Shown here in pieces: positions 8,398 through 17,589 of a DNA stretch of 53,175 nucleotides. The first letter of the stretch is position 1; each line of letters begins with the position of its first letter. This DNA comes from Sporosarcina sp. Its GTDB lineage: Bacteria; Bacillota; Bacilli; Bacillales_A; Planococcaceae. The notes under the pieces were generated by a model, which saw nothing but the letters and a program-made list of their open reading frames with translations, was not told the origin of the DNA and did no database searches. Location: contig JARIDO010000047.1 of the NCBI GenBank assembly GCA_029263895.1, positions 1 to 53,175 of the forward strand, given 5' to 3'. Made by a program: the position numbers and the translations under genes.

Positions 8398-10853
8398 TAC
8401 ATCTTGTTCTAAAACGTTGGAAGCAAAGGAAGTGGTTGACACTCCTTATTTTCCTTGCGTTTTCTGCATTCTTTTTTTTAATTCCATTCAATATTCAACA
8501 GGTGCATAATACAGAATTAGCTGTGGAACAAACATTAGAAAAATACGGACGCGGTCAATTCGATATCCTTGTTCGTCCAGCGGGCAGTCGGACGGATATT
8601 GAGAAGTCAACGGAGACAATTGCGGAGAATTATATTGGTGATAGTGAGGGTGGAATTTCAATCGATGAATGGGAAAAAATTAAGAAGCATCCACTCGTTG
8701 AAATAGCTGCACCTGTTGCGAGTATTGGTTATTTTAATGGGAAAGGCATGTCAATCGGGTTGCCAGAACCCACAAGACAGACGTTGTTTTCTTGGTACTT
8801 CACAACATCAGATGGTGTCCAAACGTACCGTCTTCCTATGAAGAATAACTTAATGTACTTTGGCAAAGTGCAAGAAGGCATGCTTGTAACTCTCGTGGAC
8901 GAAGATGGATTAGGAATGGGAGGTAGTTCGTTACTATCAATAGAACTACCGAAAAACTATTATCTGCTCGTCGGTATCGATCCAGAAAGCGAGGAGAAGC
9001 TAGTTGGTGAAGAAATTTCTAGTCTCTTGGATAAGCCTATTTCTAGTAATGCGGAACTTGTTTTGGAGAGTTCAGGAGCACAACTCATAAAAGTACTGCG
9101 TAGGGAAGGACTGGATATCCCTCTCAAGCTGGAGGTTGATGTAAAACCGATTGATGTTCGGTTGACTGAAGTTTTCGCTGCTGCTGGTATTAACTTTGGT
9201 AAAGATGTAGACCTTTTTTCTCCCGAACATGTCGATGAAACAATGGATGCGTTACACAGTTTATATAATAAACCTAAAAAGAAAGATCAACTGATGGCCA
9301 ACTGGGTGGCTGATCAAACGTACGAAAAGACGAGACATTCCATCGATTTCACTTCATATTTAACTCCATTTGATGGAAAGGCATATCAATTGGATGATAA
9401 CTATGCACTTGGAAAAGCTGAAGGACATGCTACTGATCAGGATACAGGGATATACTATACAGCTGATAAAATACAATACGAAGAAGTCGATGGGAAGATT
9501 ACGGTTTCAAAAGTTAACAAGGAAGGAATTCCTGAATATAAGAAAGTTCAGCAACATGGTGCAAGTTGGACAACAGAAAATATACTTCCGTTCTTAATCG
9601 AACAAGTTGGTACTTTTTCTTACGATGAAGCAACAACATCATCTTATGTTTCCAGCCCTTTGGGGATATATTCGATGCAGGAAACTTTCACAAAGGATGG
9701 AAAGCAAGTGACTTCGACAATCTTACCGGGAAGTTTTGTCTCTCCACCTGCTAGTGCTGTCACGGACTTAGCTTCGGCTGCGCTTATTAAGGGGGACAAA
9801 CCCATTGATGCAATCCGGGTTAAGGTGGCAGGAATCACAAAGTATAATGACGCAGCTAAGCAGCGAATTGATGAATTGTCGATTGACCTTCTTGAACAAG
9901 GTTACGAAGTGGCTATCGTGGCAGGTTCTTCCTTTGTTCAGAAAACGCTTGATGTCGAAGGAATTGGTGAAGTGACTGAACCATGGACAACGTTGGGAGT
10001 GGCGCAGGCGTTGGAGGATTCCTGGAACATAGCAGCTATTGTATTGATAGGCTTGTTTATATTATTTAGCTTAACGTGGGTTGCAACGAGAAGTGTATTT
10101 GAGGCACATATTTATGAGGAAGAGAAACAGTTATTACTAACCGTGGGTTGGTCAAAGAGACAAGTCAAACGTATTCGATTGTTAGACCAAGGACTTATTT
10201 TGTTAGTTGCGAGTTGTGTAGCGATAGTATTGTTGTTTTTATTCAACATGAAGATTATGTATATTGGGTATGCAAGTATTTTAGGTTTGGTGGCATTGAT
10301 AGTATGCGCGATATCTGTTATGTGGGATCGTAAAAAAAGTGAACGTCAAAGTTATGGGGAACGGAGACAAAGCAGAAGATATTATCGTTATATATTGACA
10401 CCCATGACGGTGATGACTACATTTTCACTCATCGTGCTAACGTTACAACTATTATTAATGGTTGAAACGTTTACTACAAACAATTTGACATCATTAGGTG
10501 AATTTATAACGAAGCAAACGGGTAGTCTGCAAATAGGAATTATTGTGGTTACAGTCTCGTTGACGATATATAGCTTGACGGAAAGTTTAGAGGCCATCTT
10601 TAAAGAACGTAAAGAGGAGCTCATCATGTATCGAGCCATTGGTTGGTCTAGAATGCAAATCACTCGATTCTATAGCCATGACTTGAATTATGTCTTTATA
10701 GTTGCGTTGGTAATTAGTGCCCCAGTGATTGTAGCCACAACTATGATGTTTTCCTATTCTCTTGTCTGGGCGTTGTTAACGTTAGTTGCTACAGTGATTC
10801 TTTTCCAAGTTTTAATCGTCGGAAATATCATCCGATCGATGATAAATTTATAG
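8394..10853 (+). CDS. FtsX-like ABC permease with large extracellular domain
   Basis: An 819-residue permease. One N-terminal helix (about 14-32) is followed by roughly 500 extracellular residues, then two groups of helices from about residue 545 to the end. Both groups contain the FtsX-type motif linking a helix to a short amphipathic turn: EEEKQLLLTVGWSKRQVKRI and KERKEELIMYRAIGWSRMQI. This is the layout of MacB-like mechanotransmission permeases, in which ATP hydrolysis outside the membrane plane moves the extracellular domain. It does not resemble HrtB, which is less than half as long. It pairs with the ATPase upstream. Export of a peptide, antibiotic or lipoprotein would be typical, but the substrate is unknown. 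Confidence 0.85.
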   Translation: MIHLVLKRWKQRKWLTLLIFLAFSAFFFLIPFNIQQVHNTELAVEQTLEKYGRGQFDILVRPAGSRTDIEKSTETIAENYIGDSEGGISIDEWEKIKKHPLVEIAAPVASIGYFNGKGMSIGLPEPTRQTLFSWYFTTSDGVQTYRLPMKNNLMYFGKVQEGMLVTLVDEDGLGMGGSSLLSIELPKNYYLLVGIDPESEEKLVGEEISSLLDKPISSNAELVLESSGAQLIKVLRREGLDIPLKLEVDVKPIDVRLTEVFAAAGINFGKDVDLFSPEHVDETMDALHSLYNKPKKKDQLMANWVADQTYEKTRHSIDFTSYLTPFDGKAYQLDDNYALGKAEGHATDQDTGIYYTADKIQYEEVDGKITVSKVNKEGIPEYKKVQQHGASWTTENILPFLIEQVGTFSYDEATTSSYVSSPLGIYSMQETFTKDGKQVTSTILPGSFVSPPASAVTDLASAALIKGDKPIDAIRVKVAGITKYNDAAKQRIDELSIDLLEQGYEVAIVAGSSFVQKTLDVEGIGEVTEPWTTLGVAQALEDSWNIAAIVLIGLFILFSLTWVATRSVFEAHIYEEEKQLLLTVGWSKRQVKRIRLLDQGLILLVASCVAIVLLFLFNMKIMYIGYASILGLVALIVCAISVMWDRKKSERQSYGERRQSRRYYRYILTPMTVMTTFSLIVLTLQLLLMVETFTTNNLTSLGEFITKQTGSLQIGIIVVTVSLTIYSLTESLEAIFKERKEELIMYRAIGWSRMQITRFYSHDLNYVFIVALVISAPVIVATTMMFSYSLVWALLTLVATVILFQVLIVGNIIRSMINL

Positions 10854-10934
10854 GAGGAGATGATTAGCTATTATCAAAAAACAGCATTCGAACTGAAAAT
10901 ATATTATTTTAGAGGAACCTATCTATTCTCCAGT

Positions 10935-10974
10935 AAAAAGCAGAATTCCATTCAACGTGGAATTCTGCTTTTTA
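10935..10974. terminator. Bidirectional terminator
   Basis: AAAAAGCAGAATTCCA pairs with TGGAATTCTGCTTTTT around a short loop. It lies between the ABC permease and the convergent tusA-like gene. Confidence 0.92.
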
Positions 10975-11214
10975 TTAAGCATAAATATAAAAGAGATATT
11001 CCTGTCCATTTTTAACGGGGTCCTGTGCGAATGTGTAGCCATGAGCTAGTGCTTCTTCTGGCACGTTGCGGAAAGAACCTGGACAATCAGTGATGACTTG
11101 TAAGAGATCGCCATTATTCATACCTTCTAGTGCTTCTAGGGTGTAGATGACGGGGTATGGGCAAGATTCGCCACGTAAGTCTAAGGTGAAAGCAACGTCT
11201 TTGTCAGTTTGCAT
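10975..11214 (-). CDS. TusA-family sulfur carrier, TsuB-like
   Basis: A 79-residue TusA/SirA-fold protein with the family motif CPYPV (LRGESCPYPVIYTLEALEGM). The cysteine carries a persulfide or receives sulfur from thiosulfate. Alone it could be a general sulfur relay, but its start lies inside the end of the tsuA-like gene (11-bp overlap), and this pairing is typical of thiosulfate uptake. A ribosome binding site (AAGGAATG) lies inside the upstream gene, which suggests translational coupling. Length is normal for the family. Confidence 0.92.
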   Translation of the reverse strand: MQTDKDVAFTLDLRGESCPYPVIYTLEALEGMNNGDLLQVITDCPGSFRNVPEEALAHGYTFAQDPVKNGQEYLFYIYA

Positions 11215-12412
11215 TTACGTTCATTCCTTTCTTCAAGGACAAGTTTCGATGATAACGTTTTTCCAAATTCATCGTTAAGGCATAAAGTACGCCTAGCATC
11301 GCAAGTGTTGCTGTAATCGCGCCAATCGGCCCTATTGAATCTAATAGGTTTATTTTTGTGCCATTTTTAACTAATACATGATAAATGCCTAAATGATCCC
11401 ATGCATACGCAAGGAACGTTGCACCGATAATATTGCCTGCAAAAACGGGTAAGAAAAGAACCTGTCCTTCCATTAGCCTATACATCATTCCGGTTTCACA
11501 ACCAGATGCCATGACTATGCCAAGTCCAAACAATGTACCACCAACAAACGTGCTCAATGCTGCGATTTGGGTAATTGGTGTTAAGTCATAGACGGCAATA
11601 ATAATGACGGTTAAAACGGAACTGAGTGCCATACCCGCAATGATGGCTTTTGCCATAATGCTACGTCCAACGAGAAACAAATCACGGAAAGCGGATGTGA
11701 AGCAAATTTGTCCACGTTCAATCAATATGCCAAAGGCGAGGCCGAATAATGCGCCTAAACCAAGCAGTTTTTGTCCAGTTACAAAGAAATAGATCATCAG
11801 ACCGATGTAAAGGATTGCAATGGCTCCACCAACATAAGGCTGAATAATTCGCTTCTGAACTTTAGAGGGTCTTTTGGCGCCTCGTGTTAAAGTGGGACGA
11901 CCTTTCCACCAGCGTGTTTTGGTCAGCTTTGCTCCAAAGAAAGTACCAATTCCAGTCGCCACAATGAAAATCCATGAGTGAATGGAGAATTGTGGGACGC
12001 CCGTGAAGAATGCTGCTAAGTTGCAGCCTAGTGCCAGACGTGCACCGAAACCCGCAACGATACCACCCATGAGTCCTTGTACATAGCGTCGTTTTTGTTG
12101 CGGTAAACGAATTTTGAAATTATTGCTCAGTAATACCATGATCAAAGCGCCGCTAAACATCCCCCAAACTATCCAACCATCAGGACGGCTCCAAGTCGTT
12201 CCCTTTAGGTGAACCATCTCAAAGTATTGCCAGCTAGAAATATCAACGCCAAAAAGTTGTAAAAGATCTCCGCCAAGGCGAGTGAATTCACCGGTGATGG
12301 CCCAAACGGTTGAAGTCAGTCCAAAATATACCGAACTTAGGATTCCTGCAACGAGCAGTACAACATAAGGATTCCAGTAACGTTGGAAGATAGGTTGAAT
12401 CATTTTTTTCAT
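11204..12412 (-). CDS. tsuA: Thiosulfate transporter, TsuA/YeeE family
   Basis: A 402-residue membrane protein of the YeeE/YedE family with two internally similar halves. The three conserved cysteine sites that pass thiosulfate through the TsuA channel are visible in GCNLAAFF, RGQICFTSAF and SGCETGMMYR. The family imports thiosulfate and cooperates with a TusA-like partner, which is the next gene here. ATG 12412 is preceded by GAGGGG. The gene is divergent from a flavin disulfide reductase across about 205 bases, which suggests shared regulation of sulfur metabolism. A decayed copy of its 3' tail lies at 7425-7545. Its name rests on family knowledge, not on a search. Confidence 0.9.
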   Translation of the reverse strand: MKKMIQPIFQRYWNPYVVLLVAGILSSVYFGLTSTVWAITGEFTRLGGDLLQLFGVDISSWQYFEMVHLKGTTWSRPDGWIVWGMFSGALIMVLLSNNFKIRLPQQKRRYVQGLMGGIVAGFGARLALGCNLAAFFTGVPQFSIHSWIFIVATGIGTFFGAKLTKTRWWKGRPTLTRGAKRPSKVQKRIIQPYVGGAIAILYIGLMIYFFVTGQKLLGLGALFGLAFGILIERGQICFTSAFRDLFLVGRSIMAKAIIAGMALSSVLTVIIIAVYDLTPITQIAALSTFVGGTLFGLGIVMASGCETGMMYRLMEGQVLFLPVFAGNIIGATFLAYAWDHLGIYHVLVKNGTKINLLDSIGPIGAITATLAMLGVLYALTMNLEKRYHRNLSLKKGMNVNAN

Positions 12413-12569
12413 TGTTAGTTGCCCCTCAATTAAAGTCCTTTTTTAGTGTAGTCCTAAATGGTGAGAAATCAAGTGGTTTTATGATTCATTCGCACGGTGG
12501 ATGAATTTTAACTCTCCGAAAATCCACAGTGGTATTCAATATGATTACCTGTGGAACACGAAGGGTAAT

Positions 12570-12611
12570 TATAATTTATAGTGAGTTACTTTACTGAAAA
12601 CTTAGGAGGGA
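12570..12611 (+). promoter_or_regulatory. Promoter -10 and ribosome binding site of the flavin reductase gene
   Basis: TATAAT at 12570-12575 and AGGAGGG at 12605-12611, seven bases before ATG 12619. I see no strong -35 box, so an activator may be needed. Confidence 0.5.
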
Positions 12612-12618
12612 ACTACAT

Positions 12619-13980
12619 ATGGAGAAAAACTATCGTTTAATTGTCGTCGGGACAGGGACAGCAGGCTCTAGTATTGCACAAGCGTGTCAAAAAGCAGGGG
12701 TAGATGTTGCGATTATTGATAGACGTTCCTTTGGTGGCACGTGCCCACAACGTGGTTGTGATCCGGAAAAAGTTTTAGTTGGCGCAGCGGAATGGTTAGA
12801 TTGGAAAGAACGTATGGCGGAAAAAGGGCTAGCTGGTGATGCTTCGATTAACTGGGGCGAGTTAATGTCGTTTAAAAAAACATTTACAGATCCAGTACCT
12901 GTACATACTGAAAAGAAACTAAAAGAACTTGGAATCGATTGCTACCATGGCGATGCCACATTTGAATCAGAAACGGAAATCAAAGTAGGTGGAGACTTAC
13001 TAATAGGTGAGAAGATCGTTCTTGCAACAGGTGCTGAACCTGTGAAATTAGGTCTAGAAGGAGAAAGCCTAATGATTCATAGTGATGATTTCTTAGAGCT
13101 TGAAGCATTGCCAAAGAAAATCATTTTTGCAGGTGGTGGCTACATTTCGATGGAACTAGCTCATCTCGCAGCACGAGCAGGATCGGAAGTACAAATAATT
13201 CATGGTGGCGAACGTCCTCTTGAACAGTTCGATCAAGATTTAGTAGATTTACTTGTTAAACGCTCTGAAGAAGTAGGTATTCAAATTCACTTGAATACAC
13301 GTGTCGAAACGGTGAAAAAAGATGGAGAGCAATTCACCGTTACAGGGAAAAAAGCTGGATTAAAACAAACGTTTACAGGTGATGTTGTCGTTCATGGATT
13401 AGGACGAAAACCGGCCTTGGACATGAATCTTGAAAAAGGCAATGTTGCCATTGGAGAAAAGGGAGGTATCCATGTCAATGAATACCTCCAAAGCACCAGT
13501 AATCCAAATGTATATGCAGCGGGGGATTCAGCAGAAACAGAAGCGCCACCATTAACACCGATAGCTTCAAGAGATTCTGCGGTAGTTATCCAAAATGTGT
13601 TGCATGATAATCGTACACCAATAGATTACCCAGTCGTACCATCTGTCGCTTTTACTGTGCCGAAAATCGGTTCCGTAGGCATGACCGAGCAGGAAGCGCA
13701 AGAAACGAGTCAGAATACGAAAGTGACGTATCATAAAGTTACAGACTGGTTTACTTTTAGACGAACGAATGAGCAAGTCGCTGCTTTCAAGCTCATTACA
13801 CATCAAGACAAAGGAACTATTTTAGGTGCACATATTCTAGGAGACAATGCGGATGATTTAATCAATCATTTTTCAACTGCAATTCGCCTAGAGTTAACGA
13901 TGGAGGAAGTTAAAAAGACAATCTTTGCTTATCCCACGACTGCGTCAGATATAGGAACGATGCTTGATAGAGTTGAATGA
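12619..13980 (+). CDS. FAD-dependent pyridine nucleotide-disulfide oxidoreductase
   Basis: A 453-residue class I flavin disulfide reductase, the fold of dihydrolipoamide dehydrogenase, glutathione reductase and mercuric reductase. FAD-binding motif VVGTGTAGSSIAQA at the start, redox cysteines C42 and C47 in GGTCPQRGCDPEKV, NAD(P)H site FAGGGYISMELAHLAARAG near 170, second FAD motif VYAAGDSAET near 300, and a C-terminal interface domain. The C-terminal His-Glu pair used as base by most family members (normally HPT) is replaced: the motif reads IFAYPTTASD. The substrate is therefore probably not dihydrolipoamide or glutathione. The divergent thiosulfate-uptake genes suggest a sulfur compound, as an inference only. 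Confidence 0.87.
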   Translation: MEKNYRLIVVGTGTAGSSIAQACQKAGVDVAIIDRRSFGGTCPQRGCDPEKVLVGAAEWLDWKERMAEKGLAGDASINWGELMSFKKTFTDPVPVHTEKKLKELGIDCYHGDATFESETEIKVGGDLLIGEKIVLATGAEPVKLGLEGESLMIHSDDFLELEALPKKIIFAGGGYISMELAHLAARAGSEVQIIHGGERPLEQFDQDLVDLLVKRSEEVGIQIHLNTRVETVKKDGEQFTVTGKKAGLKQTFTGDVVVHGLGRKPALDMNLEKGNVAIGEKGGIHVNEYLQSTSNPNVYAAGDSAETEAPPLTPIASRDSAVVIQNVLHDNRTPIDYPVVPSVAFTVPKIGSVGMTEQEAQETSQNTKVTYHKVTDWFTFRRTNEQVAAFKLITHQDKGTILGAHILGDNADDLINHFSTAIRLELTMEEVKKTIFAYPTTASDIGTMLDRVE

Positions 13981-14023
13981 CTTGGGAAGGAATGAGTAAT
14001 CCCCACAATATTCACAGTCAATC

Positions 14024-14072
14024 AAAAGAGGAGTACCCCATTCTACATCTAGAACAGGGGTACTCCTCTTTT
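14024..14072. terminator. Bidirectional terminator
   Basis: AAAGAGGAGTACCCC and GGGGTACTCCTCTTT form a perfect 15-bp stem with T runs on both strands, between two convergent genes. Confidence 0.92.
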
Positions 14073-14090
14073 GTATATATGGCTTATAAT

Positions 14091-14561
14091 TCAATCGCGA
14101 GCGTGTGCTTTTTCCATGTCTCTAACATTCTTTTGAACGGTGATTGCTGAAAAGATACTTAGGACAAATGCCATGGCATAAAAACCTTTTTCACTGAGAA
14201 TGATACTTCCAGCATTAAATAAGCCGATGCCCATCAATGATATGGATACAATAAGTGCAAACCAACTAATTCCATAATAGATGTTTGTAACTGGGATACC
14301 TTCGTCTTTATCACGAACTGCCTTCTGTAAAGAAACAGCCGCGTAGAGCCCGAATACTAAAATGGCAAAATAATAACCTTTTTCATTCAGTTCCATTGCT
14401 GCATTGAACAATCCAATTAGATAAGCCGAGATACCTATTAGTAAGGCTGCCCAAGAAGCGCCTTTGAAAGCAGCAGTTGGATCCCCTTCTTTTCGTTCTA
14501 CTCTACCTTTTACAACGCTTTGGATTTCTTTTTCAAAGAATCCTTCAGTCTCTTTACTCAC
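14091..14561 (-). CDS. YiaA/YiaB-family inner membrane protein
   Basis: A 156-residue protein with two copies of the YiaA/B domain, each made of two helices. The halves can be aligned by eye: AALLIGISAYLIGLFNAAMELNEKGYYFAI and FALIVSISLMGIGLFNAGS followed by EKGFYAMAF. Function of the family is unknown. I chose GTG 14561 (VSKETEGFF) because GGAGGG lies about eight bases upstream; the longer frame from 14597 would use a start without a site and add the residues of that very site. Confidence 0.85.
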   Translation of the reverse strand: MSKETEGFFEKEIQSVVKGRVERKEGDPTAAFKGASWAALLIGISAYLIGLFNAAMELNEKGYYFAILVFGLYAAVSLQKAVRDKDEGIPVTNIYYGISWFALIVSISLMGIGLFNAGSIILSEKGFYAMAFVLSIFSAITVQKNVRDMEKAHARD

Positions 14562-14740
14562 TCTGTAAATCCCTCCACTTTTTACAATAATATCCAAATA
14601 GGTTTACCTAAGCAGTGTTTTTCGAGAATATTCCCTTTTATCAGAAAGTGTTAATCGTTTTTGGTATACTTTTATTATCATAGAATTGAAGAAGTGGCGG
14701 AACCATTTCTTTCTCACATACTTTGCAATGAAGGATACAT

Positions 14741-14860
14741 ATGTTATTTGTTCTGTTTATGTTTATGTCTGGTAGCTTGCTATTATTTCTATTCATTTTT
14801 CTATTATTTTTTAGTGGTCTGATTGTTGTCCAAGGGTTAAAAGTGTTAAACATTCTATGA
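14741..14860 (+). CDS. Possible 39-residue hydrophobic membrane peptide
   Basis: A short frame with ATG 14741, AAGGA five bases upstream, and a TGA at 14858. The peptide (LFVLFMFMSGSLLLFLFIFL, then LFFSGLIVVQGLKVLNIL) is almost entirely hydrophobic, enough for one long or two short helices, with a single lysine near the end. It lies directly upstream of the P-loop kinase gene, 37 bases before its start, on the same strand. Small membrane peptides of this kind are often missed. I have no family for it, and a T-rich stretch could mimic such a frame by chance. Confidence 0.35.
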   Translation: MLFVLFMFMSGSLLLFLFIFLLFFSGLIVVQGLKVLNIL

Positions 14861-14897
14861 AATGAATGTTCATAAAGTTGTAAGGGAGATTGTTTGT

Positions 14898-15458
14898 ATG
14901 AAGTTTGTGTTGTTATTTGGTCCGCAAGCCGTAGGTAAAATGACTGTGGGACAAGAGTTAGCAAATGTAACGGATTTAAAACTTTTTCATAATCATATGA
15001 CGATTGACTTGGTGAGTCCGTTTTTTGGCTACGGAACGGAAGAGGGGAAACGGTTGGTTCAATTATTTCGACAAGAAATATTTGAGGCGGTCTCCAAAAG
15101 TGAGTTGTACGGTATGATTTTTACATTCGTTTGGGCATTTGATATGCAAGAAGACTGGGATTATGTAAATCATGTCTGCCAGCTATTTGAATCAGAAAAT
15201 GCTACGCTGTATTTTGTTGAACTTGAAGCGGATATGGATGAGAGGCTTAAGCGAAATAAAAGCCCACATCGTCTTGAACAAAAGCCTACGAAGAGAAACA
15301 TAGAGTGGTCTGAGAATGATTTAAAGTCATCTATGGAAAAACATCGATTGAATTCTTTAGAAGGTGAGATTACCCGGTCGAATTATTTAAGGATTAATAA
15401 TACGGATTTAAATGCTGAGGAAGTAGCGAAGACGATAAAAGAGCACTTTCAACTGTAA
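14898..15458 (+). CDS. P-loop nucleoside/shikimate-kinase-like protein
   Basis: A 186-residue P-loop protein. Walker A is near the start (FGPQAVGKMTVGQEL), followed by the histidine-rich FHNHMTIDLV. A lid-type arginine region, DERLKRNKSPHRLEQKPTKR, lies near 125-145. This resembles small kinases annotated as AAA or shikimate kinase-like in Bacilli, which may phosphorylate a nucleoside, antibiotic or small metabolite. The substrate is not identifiable. ATG 14898 has AGGGAG nine bases upstream; the longer frame starting at 14862 lacks a site. Confidence 0.8.
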   Translation: MKFVLLFGPQAVGKMTVGQELANVTDLKLFHNHMTIDLVSPFFGYGTEEGKRLVQLFRQEIFEAVSKSELYGMIFTFVWAFDMQEDWDYVNHVCQLFESENATLYFVELEADMDERLKRNKSPHRLEQKPTKRNIEWSENDLKSSMEKHRLNSLEGEITRSNYLRINNTDLNAEEVAKTIKEHFQL

Positions 15459-15492
15459 GCAATCATCGTCTAGCGAGTGGAAGGATAGCATT

Positions 15493-15526
15493 AAAAAAGT
15501 CCATCCGCAAATATCGGGATGAACTT
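15493..15526 (-). terminator. Terminator of yqeY
   Basis: On the minus strand AAGTTCATCC and GGATGGACTT pair around about ten bases, followed by TTTTTT. Confidence 0.85.
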
Positions 15527-15536
15527 CCATATCAAC

Positions 15537-15965
15537 TTATTGAATGAGGCTCTTTACAGCTTTTGACATCGTTGCGCCATCAGTCTTACTGGCAAGTAGC
15601 GGTTTAGCAATTTTCATGGCATCACCCATATTCATACCTGTTGTAATACCAGCTTCTGTTAATAAAACCTTTACTTCATCTTCACTTAGCTGTTTTGGTA
15701 AGAAGGTTTTAAGGAGCATTAATTTAGCTTCCTCTTTTTCAATCAAATCTTGACGCGCTGCTTTCTGCGCACCTTCTAGCGCTTGATTGGTTTGTTTAAT
15801 TTCACGATTAACAATTGAAACTTCTTCATCTTCTGTTAAGCTTGCACCTTTTTCTTTTTCAGCAAGGTCGAGTGCTGATTTAAGCAATGTCAGTACACCT
15901 TTGGATAATACATCTTTGTCTCTCATTGCTTGTTTTAATTGTTCAAAGACGGTTGTTTTTAACAT
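15537..15965 (-). CDS. yqeY: GatB/YqeY domain protein
   Basis: A 142-residue stand-alone YqeY protein, related to the tail domain of the amidotransferase subunit GatB. Typical features are the N-terminal helix with MRDKDVLSKGVLTLLKSAL, EVSIVNREIKQTNQALE, and the C-terminal MGDAMKIAKPLLASKTDGAT followed by MSKAVKSLI. The role of the free-standing form is not settled; tRNA binding is assumed. In many Bacilli it follows rpsU, but rpsU is not here. AAAGGAG precedes the ATG at 15965. Confidence 0.93.
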   Translation of the reverse strand: MLKTTVFEQLKQAMRDKDVLSKGVLTLLKSALDLAEKEKGASLTEDEEVSIVNREIKQTNQALEGAQKAARQDLIEKEEAKLMLLKTFLPKQLSEDEVKVLLTEAGITTGMNMGDAMKIAKPLLASKTDGATMSKAVKSLIQ

Positions 15966-16121
15966 GTTTTTAAAATCTCCTTTCTTCTTGTAGAACCACT
16001 ATTGCAATTAGTTGTGTTTTAAAAGTATAGAAGAGCGATGTTTGAAAAGCAAGGTATCGCTTTTGAATGATTCGCAAGATGCCTATCTAGGGCATAGTCT
16101 ATATGGATAAGGAGGAATTGA

Positions 16122-16616
16122 ATGGTTATGTTTAATGCGTTTAGTGGTTACGTCACAGCAATCGAAGACTTTTCAATTGGACAGAATAATGAAGTAGGTT
16201 GTTATAAGCTAATTTCCGTAGATAATGGGCAAGGTAGCAGTGTAAACTTTGTTGTAGAACCGACAACCTATTTTGTGGATCATGTGATGCTTGTTGTTGG
16301 AGATAGAGTGACAGGCTTTTTTAATGCGAATGCCCCAACACCTCTTATTTATCCACCTCAATACAGAGCAATTGTTATGTCCAAAAATAGTGGGCATCAA
16401 AATGTCTCAGTGGACTATTTTAATCGACAATTGGAAAGCAGTAATGGGATGTTAAAGTTGAACCTCTCACCGAGGACACAGATAGTATTGGAAAATGGGC
16501 AAGCCTTTACTGGCAGTGTAGCAAGTCGAAATTTGATCGTTATTTATGGTGCGACGACAAGAAGCATCCCTGCTCAAACGACGCCGAGTCGTATTATTGT
16601 TCTTTGTTCAAAATGA
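16122..16616 (+). CDS. Conserved hypothetical protein
   Basis: A 164-residue protein with no signal peptide or membrane segment. It is rich in beta-strand-like stretches, for example FSGYVTAIEDFSIG, YKLISVDNGQGSSVNFVVEP and TQIVLENGQAFTGSVASRNL. The repeated hydrophobic pattern would suit a pair of OB-like barrels, but I do not recognise the family. ATG 16122 follows AAGGAGG at good distance; a second ATG two codons on is also possible. It stands alone between a promoter region and a convergent dehydrogenase gene. Confidence 0.7.
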   Translation: MVMFNAFSGYVTAIEDFSIGQNNEVGCYKLISVDNGQGSSVNFVVEPTTYFVDHVMLVVGDRVTGFFNANAPTPLIYPPQYRAIVMSKNSGHQNVSVDYFNRQLESSNGMLKLNLSPRTQIVLENGQAFTGSVASRNLIVIYGATTRSIPAQTTPSRIIVLCSK

Positions 16617-16620
16617 AAAA

Positions 16621-16666
16621 TTGAAAGGACCTTCCGCGGTATAAGCCGTATGGGAGGTCCTTTCAA
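16621..16666 (-). terminator. Terminator of the SDR gene
   Basis: TTGAAAGGACCTTCC and GGGAGGTCCTTTCAA form a long stem. The T run (TTTTTC) follows it on the minus strand only, so it mainly ends the SDR transcript. Confidence 0.8.
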
Positions 16667-16671
16667 TGAAA

Positions 16672-17388
16672 TTAAGGATTTGTTGACCACAAACCTGCTG
16701 ATTTGAGCAAGACGCGAGGATGTAATTTTAGTTGGGCAACCATCATTTCTGCAAGGTCTTCGGGTTGAAGTACCTTATCTGGATTGCCATCTGTAATATT
16801 TTCTTTGAAAGCTAAATCTGTAGCAACAGTACTCGGCGTTAAGGCGGTCACACGGATATTGTGTTTACGCACTTCAAGCATAAGGGACTCGGTTAGTCCG
16901 AGAACACCAAATTTAGAAGCGCTGTATGCACTTGTGACGGGTGCTCCTTTTTGTCCGGCAGTAGAAGAGATATTGATAATATCTCCAGCTTGGCGCTCAA
17001 TCATTGCTGGCAGCACAGCTCTTGTTACATAGTAAACACCCATTAAGTTAACGTCGATAATCGTTTTGAATTCCTCGGGAGTAAGCTCGAGAAACTTACC
17101 GAATTTACCGCCTCCAGCATTGTTAATGAGGATATCAATTGGCCCAAGTTCTGCAGTTACTTGCTGAACGGCTGCAATGACAGCATCATTATCTGCAACA
17201 TTGGCAGTCGCTACTGCTACATTTACACCGTATTGTCGAAGTTCATCAGCGACGTTTTCTAAGTTCGAAGTCGTTTTACCGATCAAACCAACATGAATAC
17301 CTTCTTGTGCAAAAGCAATTGCCGTTGCGCGACCAATTCCTTTACCTGCACCCGTGATAATTGCATTTTTCCCGGCGATGATTTGCAT
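16672..17388 (-). CDS. Short-chain dehydrogenase, 3-oxoacyl-ACP reductase-like
   Basis: A 238-residue classical SDR. Cofactor motif [10 protein letters not shown] near the N-terminus, the NNAGGGKFG motif, the catalytic serine in [11 protein letters not shown] and the YSASK pair (Tyr/Lys) in [13 protein letters not shown]. It resembles FabG-type reductases, which reduce 3-oxoacyl-ACP with NADPH, but lone FabG-like genes outside a fatty-acid operon often act on other carbonyl compounds. No fatty-acid genes are near. AGGAGA lies upstream of the ATG at 17388. Confidence 0.9.
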   Translation of the reverse strand: MQIIAGKNAIITGAGKGIGRATAIAFAQEGIHVGLIGKTTSNLENVADELRQYGVNVAVATANVADNDAVIAAVQQVTAELGPIDILINNAGGGKFGKFLELTPEEFKTIIDVNLMGVYYVTRAVLPAMIERQAGDIINISSTAGQKGAPVTSAYSASKFGVLGLTESLMLEVRKHNIRVTALTPSTVATDLAFKENITDGNPDKVLQPEDLAEMMVAQLKLHPRVLLKSAGLWSTNP

Positions 17389-17589
17389 GAAAATCTCTCC
17401 TTAGTTAAAGCTGTTTTTTTCTTCGTTTAGTATAACAGATGGTTGAAAGATGACCCATTCATACGGTTTATGCATTATGAAGTACTATGCTATGTAAAAA
17501 CGTTCGTCTATATAGTTCGCTAAGTGGACATAATTTGAAATAAATATTAAGGTTTTAAAAACTTCCTATAAAGAACAACTGACTAAAGA

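Noticed and set aside
7723..10853. ABC genes as the HrtAB haem exporter expected with HssRS
   Set aside because: The permease has 819 residues and two FtsX modules with a large outer domain, whereas HrtB is under 400 residues; no HssR-like repeat was found upstream.
10860..11016. Short plus-strand frame after AGGAGG at the end of the FtsX-like gene
   Set aside because: The ribosome binding site is too close to the ATG, and the frame runs through a terminator into the convergent gene.
14641..14964. Minus-strand frame of 107 residues
   Set aside because: Low-complexity peptide without ribosome binding site, overlapping the kinase gene start on the other strand.
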